From Pseudomonas sp. Au-Pse12 (GTDB lineage: Bacteria > Pseudomonadota > Gammaproteobacteria > Pseudomonadales > Pseudomonadaceae), in NCBI RefSeq assembly GCF_021341665.1, contig NZ_JAJTTH010000002.1, positions 434,001 to 498,000 of the forward strand: 64,000 nt of DNA. The letters run 5' to 3'. This document shows, piece by piece, positions 35,886 to 45,431 of this stretch (its first letter is position 1; the number at the start of each line of letters is the position of its first letter). Made by a program: the position numbers and the translations under genes. The notes beneath the pieces are model-generated. The model saw only the letters and a program-made list of their open reading frames with translations, did no database searches and was not told the origin of the DNA.

Positions 35886-36896
35886 TCATTTGGCAAATAT
35901 CTCCAGCAAACGTGGAGCGATCTTGTCCAGTGGGCGAATCTCTGTGGCGGCGCCAATGGCAGCGGCCGCCTTGGGCATGCCGTACACCGCGCTACTGTTC
36001 TGGTCCTGGGCGATGGTCAGGTAACCCTGATCACGCATCAGCTTCAAGCCTTGGGCGCCGTCACGGCCCATGCCGGTCAACAGCACCCCAACCGCATCGC
36101 CATTCCAGAAACTGGCGACACTCTCGAAAAACACATCGATGGAGGGCCGGTAGATCTCGTTCACCGGCTCGGCGGTATACGCCAGGGTGCCGTTTTTCAA
36201 CAGGCGGATGTGGTGGTTGGTGCCCGCCAGCAATACCTTGCCGCTTTGCGGCGGTTCGCCCTCTCGGGCCAGGCGCACCTCCAGGCCGGAGGCGCTGCTG
36301 AGCCATTCGGCCATGCCGGCGGCAAACACCTGGTCAACGTGCTGGACCAGCACGATGGCGGCGGGAAAGTCCTTTGGCAAGCCCTTGAGCAGCATTTCCA
36401 GGGCCGCCGGGCCGCCTGCGGAAGAACCGATGGCCACCAGGCTCTGGCGCGGCGCGCCGCTGCGCAACGGCTGCGGTGCGGAACGTACCCGGCTGCCGCG
36501 CTGGCCGATCAGCCAGCCGATATTGAGGATCTTGCGCAACAGTGGCGCTGCCGCTTCCTGGGCATTGCCCGCGCCCAGCGCCGGGGTATCGACCACGTCC
36601 AGAGCGCCGTGGCCCATGGCCTCGAACACCCGGTGCACGTTCTGCTGGCGGTCGACGGTGACGATCACGATGGCGCACGGTGACTCGGCCATGATTCGCC
36701 GCGTGGCCTCGACACCATCCATCACCGGCATGATCAGGTCCATGAGGATCAGGTCCGGGGTCAATTCGGCGCAGTATTTCACTGCTTCCGCGCCATTGGT
36801 CGCAACCCACACCACCTCGTGGCTGGGGTCGAAGGCCAAGGCTCGACGCAGGGCCTCCACGGCCATGGGCATGTCATTGACTATCGCTATCTTCAT
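35886..36896 (-). CDS. wspF: Chemoreceptor methylesterase WspF (CheB-like)
   Basis: A 336-residue CheB-type protein. The receiver domain (about 1-120) has its phosphoacceptor near Asp53 in LILMDLIMP. The methylesterase domain carries the catalytic serine in IGSSAGGPAALE, the histidine in VLVQHVDQV and the aspartate in TGMGRDGAQGL. It removes methyl groups from WspA and so resets the pathway; loss-of-function wspF mutants are known to give wrinkly, high-c-di-GMP colonies. It starts 4 bases inside wspE (ATGA). Confidence 0.96.
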   Translation of the reverse strand: MKIAIVNDMPMAVEALRRALAFDPSHEVVWVATNGAEAVKYCAELTPDLILMDLIMPVMDGVEATRRIMAESPCAIVIVTVDRQQNVHRVFEAMGHGALDVVDTPALGAGNAQEAAAPLLRKILNIGWLIGQRGSRVRSAPQPLRSGAPRQSLVAIGSSAGGPAALEMLLKGLPKDFPAAIVLVQHVDQVFAAGMAEWLSSASGLEVRLAREGEPPQSGKVLLAGTNHHIRLLKNGTLAYTAEPVNEIYRPSIDVFFESVASFWNGDAVGVLLTGMGRDGAQGLKLMRDQGYLTIAQDQNSSAVYGMPKAAAAIGAATEIRPLDKIAPRLLEIFAK

Positions 36897-39220
36897 GCCC
36901 GCGCTCCTCCAATCAGCTCCACCACCGCATCCAGCAGGGCGTCGTCATGGAAACTGGCTTTGGCTAGATAATAGTCGGCACCGGCATCCAGTCCACGGCG
37001 CCGGTCTTCCTCACGATCCTTGTAGGACACCACCATCACCGGCAGGGACTGCAGGCGATTGTCGCGACGCAAGAGTGTGACCAATTCAATTCCATCCATT
37101 CGCGGCATGTCGATGTCGGTGATCAGCAGGTCGAAGCTTTCCGAGCGCAAGGCATTCCAGCCATCCATGCCATCCACCGCCACCGCCACGTCGTAACCGC
37201 GGTTGATCAGCAGCTTGCGTTGCAACTCGCGCACCGTCAGCGAGTCGTCGACCACCAGAATACGCTTGCGCGCGGCCTGGGCGTGCTGCTGATGATTGCG
37301 CGCGATACGCTCCAGACGCCCGGTGTTGAGCAGTTTGTCCACCGACCGCAGCATGTCCTCGACATCCACGATCAGCGCCACCCGACCGTCATCGAGCAAG
37401 GCCCCGGCGGAGATGTCCTGGATCTTGCCCAGGCGGTCGTCCAGCGGCAACACCACCAGGGTGCGCTCGCCAATGAAGCGTTCCACGGCGATCCCGTACA
37501 CCGCATCGCGCTCGCGGATCACCACCACTTTCAGGGTCGGTGCGCTGTCCTGGGTCGCCGGCCGCTGCAACAGCTGGCTGGCCGCGACCAGGCCGACATG
37601 CCGGCCTTCGTGCCAGAAGTGCTGGCGCCCCTCCACCTGGACGATGGCCTCGGGTTCCAGGTCGCACATGCGTTCGATATGCGCCAGAGGGAAGGCGTAG
37701 GCCTCGTCGCCGACCTCCACCACCAGGCTGCGCACCACCGACAGGGTCAGCGGCACTTCCAGATGAAAGCGACTGCCCTGGCCGGTGTCCTGCTCCAGCA
37801 CCACCGCCCCGCGCAGCTGACGCACCATATGCTGCACCGCGTCCAGGCCGACGCCGCGGCCGGACACCTCGGTCACCTTGTCGCGCAGGCTGAAGCCGGG
37901 CAGGAACAGGAAGGTCAGCAACTCCTCCTCACTGAGCTGCGCGGCAGTCTGCGCTGGTGACAGTTGGCGCTCGACAATGTTCTGGCGCAGGCGCTCCAGG
38001 TCGATGCCGTTGCCGTCGTCGCTGAGCTCCAGCACCAGCAGGCCGGCCTGGTGGGAGGCCCGCAGGCGAATCACGCCCTCCGCCGGCTTGCCCGCCAGCA
38101 GGCGCTGTTCCGGCAGCTCGATCCCGTGGTCGACGGCATTGCGCAGCAAGTGGGTCAACGGCGCTTCGAGTTTTTCCAGCACGTCACGGTCGACCTGAGT
38201 CTTTTCCCCCTCGATCTCCAGGCGCACCTGCTTGCCCAGGCTGCGGCCCAGGTCGCGGACCATGCGCACCTGGCCAGTAAGCACGTCGGCAAAGGGCCGC
38301 ATGCGACAGGCCAGGGCCGTGTCATACAGCACCTGGGCACGTTGGCTGGCCTGCCAGCCGAACTCGTCCAGCTCGGCGGTCTTTTCCGCCAACAGTTGCT
38401 GCGACTCGGCCAGCAGCCGACGCGCATCCTCCAGGGCTTCCTGGGCCTCCAGGCTCAGGGCATGTTCCTTGAGGTGCAGGTTGAGGTTTTCCAGGGCGGT
38501 AAGGCTGTTGCTCTGAATCCGCCGCAGGCGCTGCATGGTCGCCAGGTACGGCTTGAGCCGCTGGGTTTCCACCAGGGACTTGCTCGACAGGTCCAACAGG
38601 CTGTTGAGCCGCTCGGCGGTGACCCGCAGAACCCGCTCGCCGCCCTCGGTCATGCGCTTGCCCGGACGCAGAGGCTCCAGGGCCGGCTCGCTGGCCGGCA
38701 ATCCCGGATCGGCCTCCGGCTCGCCCGGCAGCTCCGGGAAGGCGTCCACCGGCACCCGCAGTTCCGGTATCGGCGGTGGCGCCATCGGCAGCTCCGGTGC
38801 TGGCGGCGCGGCTGCCGGCAGCGCGGCCCCCGGGGTCAACAGGCGCTCCATCAGGGCCACGTACAGCGCAATATCCGCCGCCACCGCCTGCGCGCCACCG
38901 GGGGTGGCAATGCGCATCAACAAGTCGGTGCCCTGCAGCAAGGCATCGATATGCTCGGGCTGCAGGTACAGCCGCCCTTCCTGGGCACTGACCAGGCAAT
39001 CCTCCATCACGTGGGCGACGCTGACCCCGGCATCGACCCCGACAATCCGCGCCGCGCCCTTCAGGGAATGGGCCGCGCGCATGCAGGCTTCCAACTGGTC
39101 GGCCTGGGTCGGATTGCGCTCCAGCGCCAGCAGTCCGGCGCTGAGCACCTGGGTCTGGGCTTCGGCTTCCAGGCTGAACAGCTCCAGCAACGAGGCGTCG
39201 CGCATCTGATCGGGGGTCAT
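36893..39220 (-). CDS. wspE: Hybrid histidine kinase WspE (CheA-like with receiver)
   Basis: A 775-residue CheA-CheY fusion. The HPt domain is at the start, with His51 in AAHSLKGAARIVG. A Pro-rich linker (about 130-190) leads to dimerisation and ATP-binding domains (HLLRNAVDHGIELPE, SGRGVGLDAV), a CheW-like domain, and a C-terminal receiver with RILVVDDSLTVRELQRKLL and LLITDIDMPRMDGIEL. It phosphorylates WspR and WspF. It overlaps wspD by 4 bases. Confidence 0.96.
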   Translation of the reverse strand: MTPDQMRDASLLELFSLEAEAQTQVLSAGLLALERNPTQADQLEACMRAAHSLKGAARIVGVDAGVSVAHVMEDCLVSAQEGRLYLQPEHIDALLQGTDLLMRIATPGGAQAVAADIALYVALMERLLTPGAALPAAAPPAPELPMAPPPIPELRVPVDAFPELPGEPEADPGLPASEPALEPLRPGKRMTEGGERVLRVTAERLNSLLDLSSKSLVETQRLKPYLATMQRLRRIQSNSLTALENLNLHLKEHALSLEAQEALEDARRLLAESQQLLAEKTAELDEFGWQASQRAQVLYDTALACRMRPFADVLTGQVRMVRDLGRSLGKQVRLEIEGEKTQVDRDVLEKLEAPLTHLLRNAVDHGIELPEQRLLAGKPAEGVIRLRASHQAGLLVLELSDDGNGIDLERLRQNIVERQLSPAQTAAQLSEEELLTFLFLPGFSLRDKVTEVSGRGVGLDAVQHMVRQLRGAVVLEQDTGQGSRFHLEVPLTLSVVRSLVVEVGDEAYAFPLAHIERMCDLEPEAIVQVEGRQHFWHEGRHVGLVAASQLLQRPATQDSAPTLKVVVIRERDAVYGIAVERFIGERTLVVLPLDDRLGKIQDISAGALLDDGRVALIVDVEDMLRSVDKLLNTGRLERIARNHQQHAQAARKRILVVDDSLTVRELQRKLLINRGYDVAVAVDGMDGWNALRSESFDLLITDIDMPRMDGIELVTLLRRDNRLQSLPVMVVSYKDREEDRRRGLDAGADYYLAKASFHDDALLDAVVELIGGARA

Positions 39221-39903
39221 GTCAGGCTCCGGGTCACGGCCGCGAGCAATTGCTCTTCATCCAGCAGGCGCAGGCTGCGCCCCTGCCATTGCAATACGCC
39301 ACGGGTGTACTTGGCGTTGGCCTGCTCGCCGGAAGCCGAGGCGCCGCTGAGAATGCGCTCGTCGATGGCGTGAATACCGTGCACTTCATCCACCGGCACC
39401 ACCACCGGGCCACCGGCGGCGCCAATGATCAGCATGCGCGGCATGACCCGCCCGCCCGCTGGCGCGGCAGCAGAAGGGTCGAGCCCCAGCAGCTCGGTCA
39501 AGGACAGGCAGGCCACCAGCGCCCCGCGGACGTTGGCCACCCCGAGCAAGGCCCGTGAGCGCTGGTGCGGCAAGGAATGGATCGCCTGCTGCGGCGCCAC
39601 TTCCAGCAGGCAGCGGGTCGGCAGGCCCAACCACTCTTCGCCCAGGCGGAACATCAGCAGCGAGCGGGTGACCACATCGCTGTCAGCCGCCAGCACCACC
39701 GCTTCCTCGCGGTCTTCCTGGCGCAGCGAATAGCGGTCCAGCAGGCGGGTGGCGGCGGCCGAATACACCGCGCAGTTGCGGCAATGAATGTGCTCGGCCA
39801 GCAGCGGGCAGGATTTGTCGCCATGAATGCCGATGCGGTTCCAGCAATCATCGATGGCCTGCGCATCTTCACGGGTGACGTCCAATGAATAGGGATGGCT
39901 CAT
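39217..39903 (-). CDS. wspD: CheW-like coupling protein WspD
   Basis: A 228-residue CheW-domain protein that couples WspA to WspE. The CheW fold occupies about 75-220 (VTRSLLMFRLGEEWLGLPTR, PLHQRSRALLGVANVRGALV-like region, VPVDEVHGIHAIDE). The N-terminal 60 residues form a Cys/His-rich segment: Cys20, Cys32, His38, His40, Cys41, Cys44 in ADDCWNRIG ... HIHCRNCAV, unusual for CheW and a possible metal or redox site. It overlaps wspE and wspC by 4 bases on each side. Confidence 0.94.
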   Translation of the reverse strand: MSHPYSLDVTREDAQAIDDCWNRIGIHGDKSCPLLAEHIHCRNCAVYSAAATRLLDRYSLRQEDREEAVVLAADSDVVTRSLLMFRLGEEWLGLPTRCLLEVAPQQAIHSLPHQRSRALLGVANVRGALVACLSLTELLGLDPSAAAPAGGRVMPRMLIIGAAGGPVVVPVDEVHGIHAIDERILSGASASGEQANAKYTRGVLQWQGRSLRLLDEEQLLAAVTRSLT

Positions 39904-41177
39904 CGTTTCAACTCACTGTTGGCGGTGCGCAGGTTGCGCGCCGCGCGCTCCTGCAATCGTTGGGCGCCCGCCACATCGCCCTGGGAGGCCAGCAGTGCCG
40001 CCAGATGCACCAGGGCTTCCGGGTGCTGGGGCGACAGGTACAGGGCCTTGCGGTAATACCCCTGGGCTTCCATGGCGTTACCGGCCACATCACTGAGCAG
40101 GCCCAGCCAGTAGAACACCTGAGCCACCGGTTCATGCTGCTGCAGATAACGCTCGCAAGCGGCACGGGCCTCGGCGCTCTTGCCCTCGTTGGCCAGCGCG
40201 GCAATGTTGGCCAGCAGGCCGGCGGCATCCGTCACCGCTGGCGCACTGGTGCTCGCCGGGGGCGCCACGGAGCGGGCGGCAAAAGGCCGTGGACGCGGCG
40301 CCACAGGCACCACGCTGCGGGTTGGCAGTGGCAGCGGCAAGGGCTGCAGCGCCACCGGGGCCGGCAGCGGCTCGGGCTCCTGGTGGCGGCTGAAGGCGAA
40401 AGACTGCGGGATACCGATGGAACGCATGCCCAAGCGGCCCAGCAGGCTGCCTTCGGCGGGACCGATGAACAGCACGCCCTCTTCATGGGTCAGGCGCTTG
40501 AGCACCTCGAACACCTGGCGCTGGGTCGGCTGGTCGAAGTAGATCAGCAGGTTGCGACAGAACACGAAATCGAAAGCCGGCTCGCTGGCCAGCAACCCCG
40601 GATCCAGGACATTGCCCACCTGCAGCCGCACCTGCTCGCGAACCCGCTTGCTCAAGCGATACCGCTCGCCGTCTGCCGGCTCGAAGTGACGCTCTCGAAA
40701 CTCGGTGAGCTGGCCGCGAAAGGAATTCTTGCCGTACAGCGCGCCCTTGGCCCGCTCCACCGACAATGGGCTGACATCCAGGCCATCCACCTTGAACTGA
40801 TGGGGCGCCAGGCCGCCATCGAGCAGGGCCATGGCAATCGAATAGGGTTCTTCGCCGGTGGAGCACGGCAGGCTCAACAGGCGCAGGGCGCGCATGCCGT
40901 TGATCTGCGCCAGCCGCGCCTTGGCCAGCTTGACCAGGGTGGCGAAGGATTCGGGGTAACGGAAAAACCAGGTTTCGGGGACGATCACCGCCTCGATCAG
41001 CGCCTGCTGTTCATCCCGCGAGCCTTGCAGCTTCTGCCAGTACTCGTCGCTGCTGCGGGCAAACAGGGCATTGCAGCGCTGGCGCACCGCGCGCTCGATA
41101 ATCGCCGGCCCCACGGAGGCGACATCCAGGCCGATACGCTCCTTGAGGAAATCGAAAAACCGTTGTTCCTCGCTCAT
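39900..41177 (-). CDS. wspC: Chemoreceptor methyltransferase WspC (CheR-like with TPR)
   Basis: A 425-residue CheR-type SAM methyltransferase with an added C-terminal tetratricopeptide region. The SAM site is SLPCSTGEEPYSIAMALLD, followed by the active-site region VFCRNLLIYFDQPTQRQV. A Pro/Ala-rich linker (about 245-300) precedes TPR-like helices (YWLGLLSDVAGNAMEAQGYY, LYLSPQHPEALVHLA). It methylates WspA, which raises signalling. It overlaps wspB and wspD by 4 bases each. Confidence 0.95.
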   Translation of the reverse strand: MSEEQRFFDFLKERIGLDVASVGPAIIERAVRQRCNALFARSSDEYWQKLQGSRDEQQALIEAVIVPETWFFRYPESFATLVKLAKARLAQINGMRALRLLSLPCSTGEEPYSIAMALLDGGLAPHQFKVDGLDVSPLSVERAKGALYGKNSFRGQLTEFRERHFEPADGERYRLSKRVREQVRLQVGNVLDPGLLASEPAFDFVFCRNLLIYFDQPTQRQVFEVLKRLTHEEGVLFIGPAEGSLLGRLGMRSIGIPQSFAFSRHQEPEPLPAPVALQPLPLPLPTRSVVPVAPRPRPFAARSVAPPASTSAPAVTDAAGLLANIAALANEGKSAEARAACERYLQQHEPVAQVFYWLGLLSDVAGNAMEAQGYYRKALYLSPQHPEALVHLAALLASQGDVAGAQRLQERAARNLRTANSELKR

Positions 41178-41710
41178 CGAGGCTCCTCAAGCGATACCGG
41201 GTCCAGGGGCTCGGCGGGAAACAGCAGCTCACGCACCTGCGGGCCGAGCAAAGCGTCGACCCGCACCCATTGCAGCAGCCCCTGGGCGTCTTCACGCACC
41301 GGCCCCAGGTACGGCGCCTGGCGATTGTCCAGGCCATAGGGCTGGAACTGCGCCGGGTCGCAACGCAAGGTGTCGTTGGCCTGCTCCAGCAACAGCCCGA
41401 GGATCCGCGCCGGCTGCCCGGCGTCGCCACGGTAGTGCACCAGCACCAGCCGGGTGCTGGTGCGCAACTGCGCCGGGCGGCCGAAGCTCAGCTCGCAGAG
41501 GTCGATGACCGGCACCACCACGCCGCGATAGGCAAACACCCCGGCCACCCAGGAGGGCGCCTGGGCGATCGGCTTGAGTTGCAGGCGCGGCAGCACCTCC
41601 ACCACATCCACGGCCGGCAAGGCATAGCGCTCCTCGCCAATGCGAAATATCAGGAACAAAGCGCTCTTGGCTGCGGCCGCCCCACTGCGCTTGTGCGCGA
41701 GCTCATCCAT
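41174..41710 (-). CDS. wspB: CheW-like coupling protein WspB
   Basis: A 178-residue CheW-domain protein, the second coupler of the Wsp array. It has the family blocks ALFLIFRIGEERYALPAVDV, VAGVFAYRGVVVPVIDLCEL and RLVLVHYRGDAGQPARILGL. Unlike WspD it lacks the Cys-rich N-terminal part. The ATG overlaps the wspA stop by one base (TGATG), and the gene overlaps wspC by 4 bases. Confidence 0.94.
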   Translation of the reverse strand: MDELAHKRSGAAAAKSALFLIFRIGEERYALPAVDVVEVLPRLQLKPIAQAPSWVAGVFAYRGVVVPVIDLCELSFGRPAQLRTSTRLVLVHYRGDAGQPARILGLLLEQANDTLRCDPAQFQPYGLDNRQAPYLGPVREDAQGLLQWVRVDALLGPQVRELLFPAEPLDPVSLEEPR

Positions 41711-43332
41711 CAGACTTTGAAACGCGAAACGCCGCTGCGCAGCCCCACCGCCACCTGGCTCAGCTCGTCAATGGCAAAGCTGGCCTGGCGCAGGGACTCG
41801 ACGGTCTGGCTGCTGGCATCCCCCAGTTGCACCAGGGCATGGTTGATCTGCTCGGCGCCGGTGGCCTGGGCCTGCATGCCTTCATTGACCATCAGCACCC
41901 GCGGTGCCAGGGCCTGGACCTGATGGATGATCTGCGACAGTTGCTCGCCCACTTGCTGCACTTCGGCCATACCGCGGCGCACTTCCTCGGAAAACTTGTC
42001 CATGCCCATGACCCCCGCCGAGACCGCCGACTGGATCTCGCGGACCATCTGCTCGATGTCGTAGGTGGCGACCGCCGTCTGGTCTGCCAGGCGCCGCACT
42101 TCCGTGGCGACCACGGCAAAACCACGGCCGTATTCACCGGCCTTTTCGGCCTCGATGGCCGCATTCAACGACAACAGGTTGGTCTGATCGGCGACCTTGA
42201 CGATGGTCACCACCACCTGGTTGATGTTGCCGGCCTTCTCGTTGAGGATCGCCAGCTTGGCGTTCACCAGGTCCGCCGCGCCCATCACCGAGTGCATGGT
42301 GTCTTCCATCCGCGCCAGGCCCTGCTGGCCGGAACCGGCGAGCACCGAGGCCTGGTCGGCGGCGCTGGAGACTTCGGTCATGGTGCGCACCAGGTCCCGG
42401 GAGGTCGCGGCAATTTCCCGCGAAGTGGCGCCGATTTCCGTGGTGGTGGCGGCCGTCTCGGTGGCGGTGGCCTGTTGCTGCTTGGAAGTGGCAGCGATTT
42501 CGGTCACCGAGGTGGTGACCTGCACCGACGAGCGCTGGGCCTGGGACACCAGGGCCGTGAGCTCGGTCATCATGTCGTTGAAGCCGGTTTCCACGGCGCC
42601 GAACTCGTCCTTGCGGTCCAGGTTCAGGCGGCCGCTGAGGTCACCGGTACGCATGATTTCAAGAATGCTCACGATGCGGTTCATGGGCGCCATGATTGCC
42701 CGCATCAACAGCAGGCCGCAGAGCCCGGCAGCAAGCACCGCCAGCAGCAAGGAAACGCCCATGCTGACCTTGGCCGCGGCCACCGCGTCGTCGATGGCCG
42801 CGGTGGCGGAATCGGCCACCGCCTTGTTTTCGCTGATGATGTCGTTGAGCTTCATCCGCCCGGCGATCCAGGCCGGGGTCAGTTGCTCAGTAAACAGGCG
42901 AATGGCCTCGGCTTCCTGGCGGCGCTGGTGCAGGTCGAGCACGGCAGCCTGGATGCGATTGAATTCCTGGTGGTCCTTCTCGAAGGCATCGAACTCGCTC
43001 TGGTCCTCACGACTGTTGATGGTCTGCTTGTAGTTGCCCATCTGGGTCTGCAGATGCTCTTCGAACGCCTTGAAGCTGGCCTTGTCTTCGGAACTGATGT
43101 CCTGATTCTGCTTGAGGCCGATGATTTCCTGGGTCTGCAGGTAGGTGTCGACCCAGGCGCTGCGAATCATCGAACTGAAATACACCCCCGGCACCGCGTC
43201 AGTGCGCATGCGCTCTTCGCCGGCTTCGATCTTCAACAGCCGCGAGTACGAGACGACGACCATCAACAACATGATGGCGATAATCACCGCAAAGCTCGCC
43301 AATATGCGTTGGCGCAACGTCCAGTTCTTCAC
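41710..43332 (-). CDS. wspA: Methyl-accepting surface sensor WspA
   Basis: A 540-residue chemoreceptor-type sensor. TM1 (about 9-29) and TM2 (about 190-212) bracket a four-helix periplasmic domain, followed by HAMP (about 213-265) and a signalling helix bundle whose tip reads LSLNAAIEAEKAGEYGRGFAVVATEVRRLADQT. It responds to growth on surfaces and activates WspE. It is the first gene of the wsp operon; the 200 bases upstream hold its promoter region, in which I could not single out boxes. Confidence 0.96.
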   Translation of the reverse strand: MKNWTLRQRILASFAVIIAIMLLMVVVSYSRLLKIEAGEERMRTDAVPGVYFSSMIRSAWVDTYLQTQEIIGLKQNQDISSEDKASFKAFEEHLQTQMGNYKQTINSREDQSEFDAFEKDHQEFNRIQAAVLDLHQRRQEAEAIRLFTEQLTPAWIAGRMKLNDIISENKAVADSATAAIDDAVAAAKVSMGVSLLLAVLAAGLCGLLLMRAIMAPMNRIVSILEIMRTGDLSGRLNLDRKDEFGAVETGFNDMMTELTALVSQAQRSSVQVTTSVTEIAATSKQQQATATETAATTTEIGATSREIAATSRDLVRTMTEVSSAADQASVLAGSGQQGLARMEDTMHSVMGAADLVNAKLAILNEKAGNINQVVVTIVKVADQTNLLSLNAAIEAEKAGEYGRGFAVVATEVRRLADQTAVATYDIEQMVREIQSAVSAGVMGMDKFSEEVRRGMAEVQQVGEQLSQIIHQVQALAPRVLMVNEGMQAQATGAEQINHALVQLGDASSQTVESLRQASFAIDELSQVAVGLRSGVSRFKV

Positions 43333-43547
43333 AGTCAGTCCTCGGGGCCATTCAAAAATGGGGGGAGTATAGCCGAGGACGATGGCGGTTTTATGGGTGG
43401 TTTAACGACACAGATGGCACTTTCGGCAAATTTGTGCGCCCGCTCTGGATCGCGGCTCAGCGAGCTCTTCGCCGAGTTTTTAAGGCATTTCGGCAAATCC
43501 CTCGGGCAGAACCGCCATCCATGGCCATGGGGCCGTCGGCCTGGGGG

Positions 43548-44273
43548 TCAAAGCGCGCCCTGGCGCACCTGGTTCTCCAGCTCGGCCTTGAGCCCCGGCG
43601 CCAACTGCAGCTGACGCGCCAGCTCGTCGAGGTAGGCCTTTTCCATGAAGTGTTCCTCATCCACCAGCATCACGCTGGCCAGGTACATCTGCGCCGCCAT
43701 CTCCGGCGTGCTCGCGGCCCGGGCAACATCCGCCGGGTCCAGGGGCTTGTTCAACTCACTGTGCAGCCATTGCTGCAGTTGCGGGTCGTTGTCCAGCTTG
43801 CGGAACTCGCCCTCGATCAGCGCCCGCTCACGCTCGTCGACATGGCCGTCGGCCTTGGCCGCAGCCACCAGGGCCTTGAGGATCGCCTGGCTGTGCAGCT
43901 CCACTTGCGGCGCGGGCAGGCGGTCCAGGGTCTGCGGCTGGTTGGCCGGGGCCGTGCCCTGCTGCGCCTGCCAGTTGCCATAAGCCTTGTAGGCGAGCAC
44001 GCCGAGGGCCGCCAGGCCGCCATAGGCCAGGGCCTTGCCGCCGTATTTACGGGCCCTCTTGTTGCCCAGCAGCAAACCCATGGCCCCCGCCGCCAAGGCA
44101 CCGCCGCCGGCCCCGCTCAGCAGCCCGCCAAGGCCGCCGGACTGGCCGCCAAGCAAGCCACCCAGGCCACCTTGCGCGGCCTTGCCGTGTTCCCCTGAAG
44201 CCGTACCGGCCTTGTTCTGCAACATCTCCTGGCCGGACCTGAGTAATTGATCGAGCAATCCACGGGTGTTCAT
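43548..44273 (-). CDS. DUF533 (TerB-like) membrane protein
   Basis: A 241-residue protein. After a short N-terminal helix (MNTRGLLDQLLRSGQEML) there is a Gly-rich, membrane-spanning region (about 32-105; GGLLSGAGGGALAAGAMGLL, AYGGLAALGVLAY) and a C-terminal TerB-like helical domain (about 135-240) with KALVAAAKADGHVDERERALI and MYLASVMLVDEEHFMEKAYL. DUF533 proteins of this layout are inner-membrane proteins of unknown role. ATG 44273 was chosen over the 12-codon extension. The 215-base gap to wspA shows no feature I could assign. Confidence 0.87.
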   Translation of the reverse strand: MNTRGLLDQLLRSGQEMLQNKAGTASGEHGKAAQGGLGGLLGGQSGGLGGLLSGAGGGALAAGAMGLLLGNKRARKYGGKALAYGGLAALGVLAYKAYGNWQAQQGTAPANQPQTLDRLPAPQVELHSQAILKALVAAAKADGHVDERERALIEGEFRKLDNDPQLQQWLHSELNKPLDPADVARAASTPEMAAQMYLASVMLVDEEHFMEKAYLDELARQLQLAPGLKAELENQVRQGAL

Positions 44274-44536
44274 CTGCGCCTCCGGAAAATGGATGTCATG
44301 TCGACACATAAGGCCGTAAGCCTAGAGAGAAGTGCCCGGGTCGAGGGGGACGATAGTGCTTCTGAATGTTGCTTTCTCCGGGACCAGCCGCCGCCGACGC
44401 CGACAGGTGCGGGCGGCACGCCAGGCACCGCCAGTGCTGGATTAGCCCCCCAAGTTGCGGCACTATCCGCCGCCTGAAAAACACCGACACCACAGACCGG
44501 ACCCAGTTGATCCCTTCCGGCAGCAAGGATGCGCCC
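44274..44536. other. Intergenic region without recognisable gene
   Basis: 263 bases separate the DUF533 start from the small ORF at 44537. It must hold the promoters of both divergent units. I see no RNA gene, terminator or strong promoter match; a frame across it (44366-44581) gives only the small ORF below as a plausible peptide. Confidence 0.5.
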
Positions 44537-44581
44537 ATGCCCCGTCATACCCACGCCAGCGCCTGCGGGTGCCAGCCATGA
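44537..44581 (+). CDS. Possible 14-residue upstream ORF coupled to 44578
   Basis: ATG 44537 is preceded by AAGGA with a 7-base spacer and encodes MPRHTHASACGCQP. Its TGA overlaps the ATG of the next gene (ATGA). The next gene itself has no strong ribosome site, so this small ORF could load ribosomes for it. A similar arrangement exists at 46587. It is too short to judge by composition. Confidence 0.35.
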   Translation: MPRHTHASACGCQP

Positions 44582-44988
44582 GCCTGGACCCCGCCGGCCG
44601 TTATCAAGTGATACGAATCCTCACCGGCCTGGTGCCCCACTCGCTGGTGCCGCTGCTGTTCTACTACGCGCATGTCTGGGGCGTTCCGGTGTATCGCAGC
44701 CACTTCGGCGCCCTCGCCAAGGGCTTCGGCCTGGGGATGATGGTGGAGCTTCTGTTGCAGTTGCTGATCGTCGTCAGTTTCCTGCTGGTCCTGGTGCCCA
44801 ACCTCAAGGTCAAGCTGGTCCTGATCGGCACCCTGGTGCTGTTCACCGCCTGGGCGATGTTTCCCGACCACCCGGTACGCGGCTACATCTACTGCGTGCT
44901 GATGGCGGTGCCGTCGTTGCTGGCGATCTGGCTGGCGCAGTGGCTGTGCCGGCTGTTGCAACCCAAGGGGCCGCTACATGCCCAATGA
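44578..44988 (+). CDS. Multi-span membrane protein of unknown function
   Basis: A 136-residue hydrophobic protein with about four membrane helices (about 14-32, 54-76, 78-96, 103-128; for example LLLQLLIVVSFLLVLVPNL and YIYCVLMAVPSLLAIWLAQW). There is no signal or soluble domain of note. I do not recognise the family; its size and layout resemble small immunity-type or accessory membrane proteins, but nothing shows that. It overlaps the next gene by 11 bases and the small ORF upstream by 4. Confidence 0.65.
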   Translation: MSLDPAGRYQVIRILTGLVPHSLVPLLFYYAHVWGVPVYRSHFGALAKGFGLGMMVELLLQLLIVVSFLLVLVPNLKVKLVLIGTLVLFTAWAMFPDHPVRGYIYCVLMAVPSLLAIWLAQWLCRLLQPKGPLHAQ

Positions 44989-45418
44989 AAGACTGCGCAC
45001 AGGCCGCCTCTGCCTGCTGATGTTGCTGGCGCTTGGCCAACCCTGCCTGGCCATGAGCCTGGAACAGCAGTTCGCCGGCCTCGCCCACTGCTCCATGGAG
45101 AACGTCTACCTGGACGCCAGCGACCACCAACCCCGGGGGCAGTACTTCAGTGAACGCCAGTTGCAACCCTGCGAACTCGACGAGGCCGCCCGCTACTGCG
45201 TCGACGAGCAGTACCACGGCCTGACGGTCAGCGCGGTGATGATCCCCTATCGCGGGCCGTTCTCGGTCCACGCGCTGTACTTCAAGGACAGTGTCGACAG
45301 CGTGCGCCAGCGCCTGGGGCACGCCTTCTTCGGCGATGGCCGGGAGCGTCCGCTGCTCACCGAGGACCGCCACAACCCCGGCAGCTCGGTGCTGTACTGC
45401 GACCCGCAAAGCCAATGA
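44978..45418 (+). CDS. Exported protein of unknown function, 146 residues
   Basis: A protein with a cleavable-looking signal (LCLLMLLALGQPCLAM, cleavage near residue 25). The mature part has six cysteines spaced for disulfides (HCSMENVYLDAS, LQPCELDEAARYCVDEQYHG, SVLYCDPQSQ at the end) and would live in the periplasm or outside. No known domain was recognised. AAGGGG lies before the ATG, and the gene overlaps the membrane-protein gene upstream, so the two are coupled. Confidence 0.68.
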   Translation: MPNERLRTGRLCLLMLLALGQPCLAMSLEQQFAGLAHCSMENVYLDASDHQPRGQYFSERQLQPCELDEAARYCVDEQYHGLTVSAVMIPYRGPFSVHALYFKDSVDSVRQRLGHAFFGDGRERPLLTEDRHNPGSSVLYCDPQSQ

Positions 45419-45431
45419 GCCGACTGCCCAC

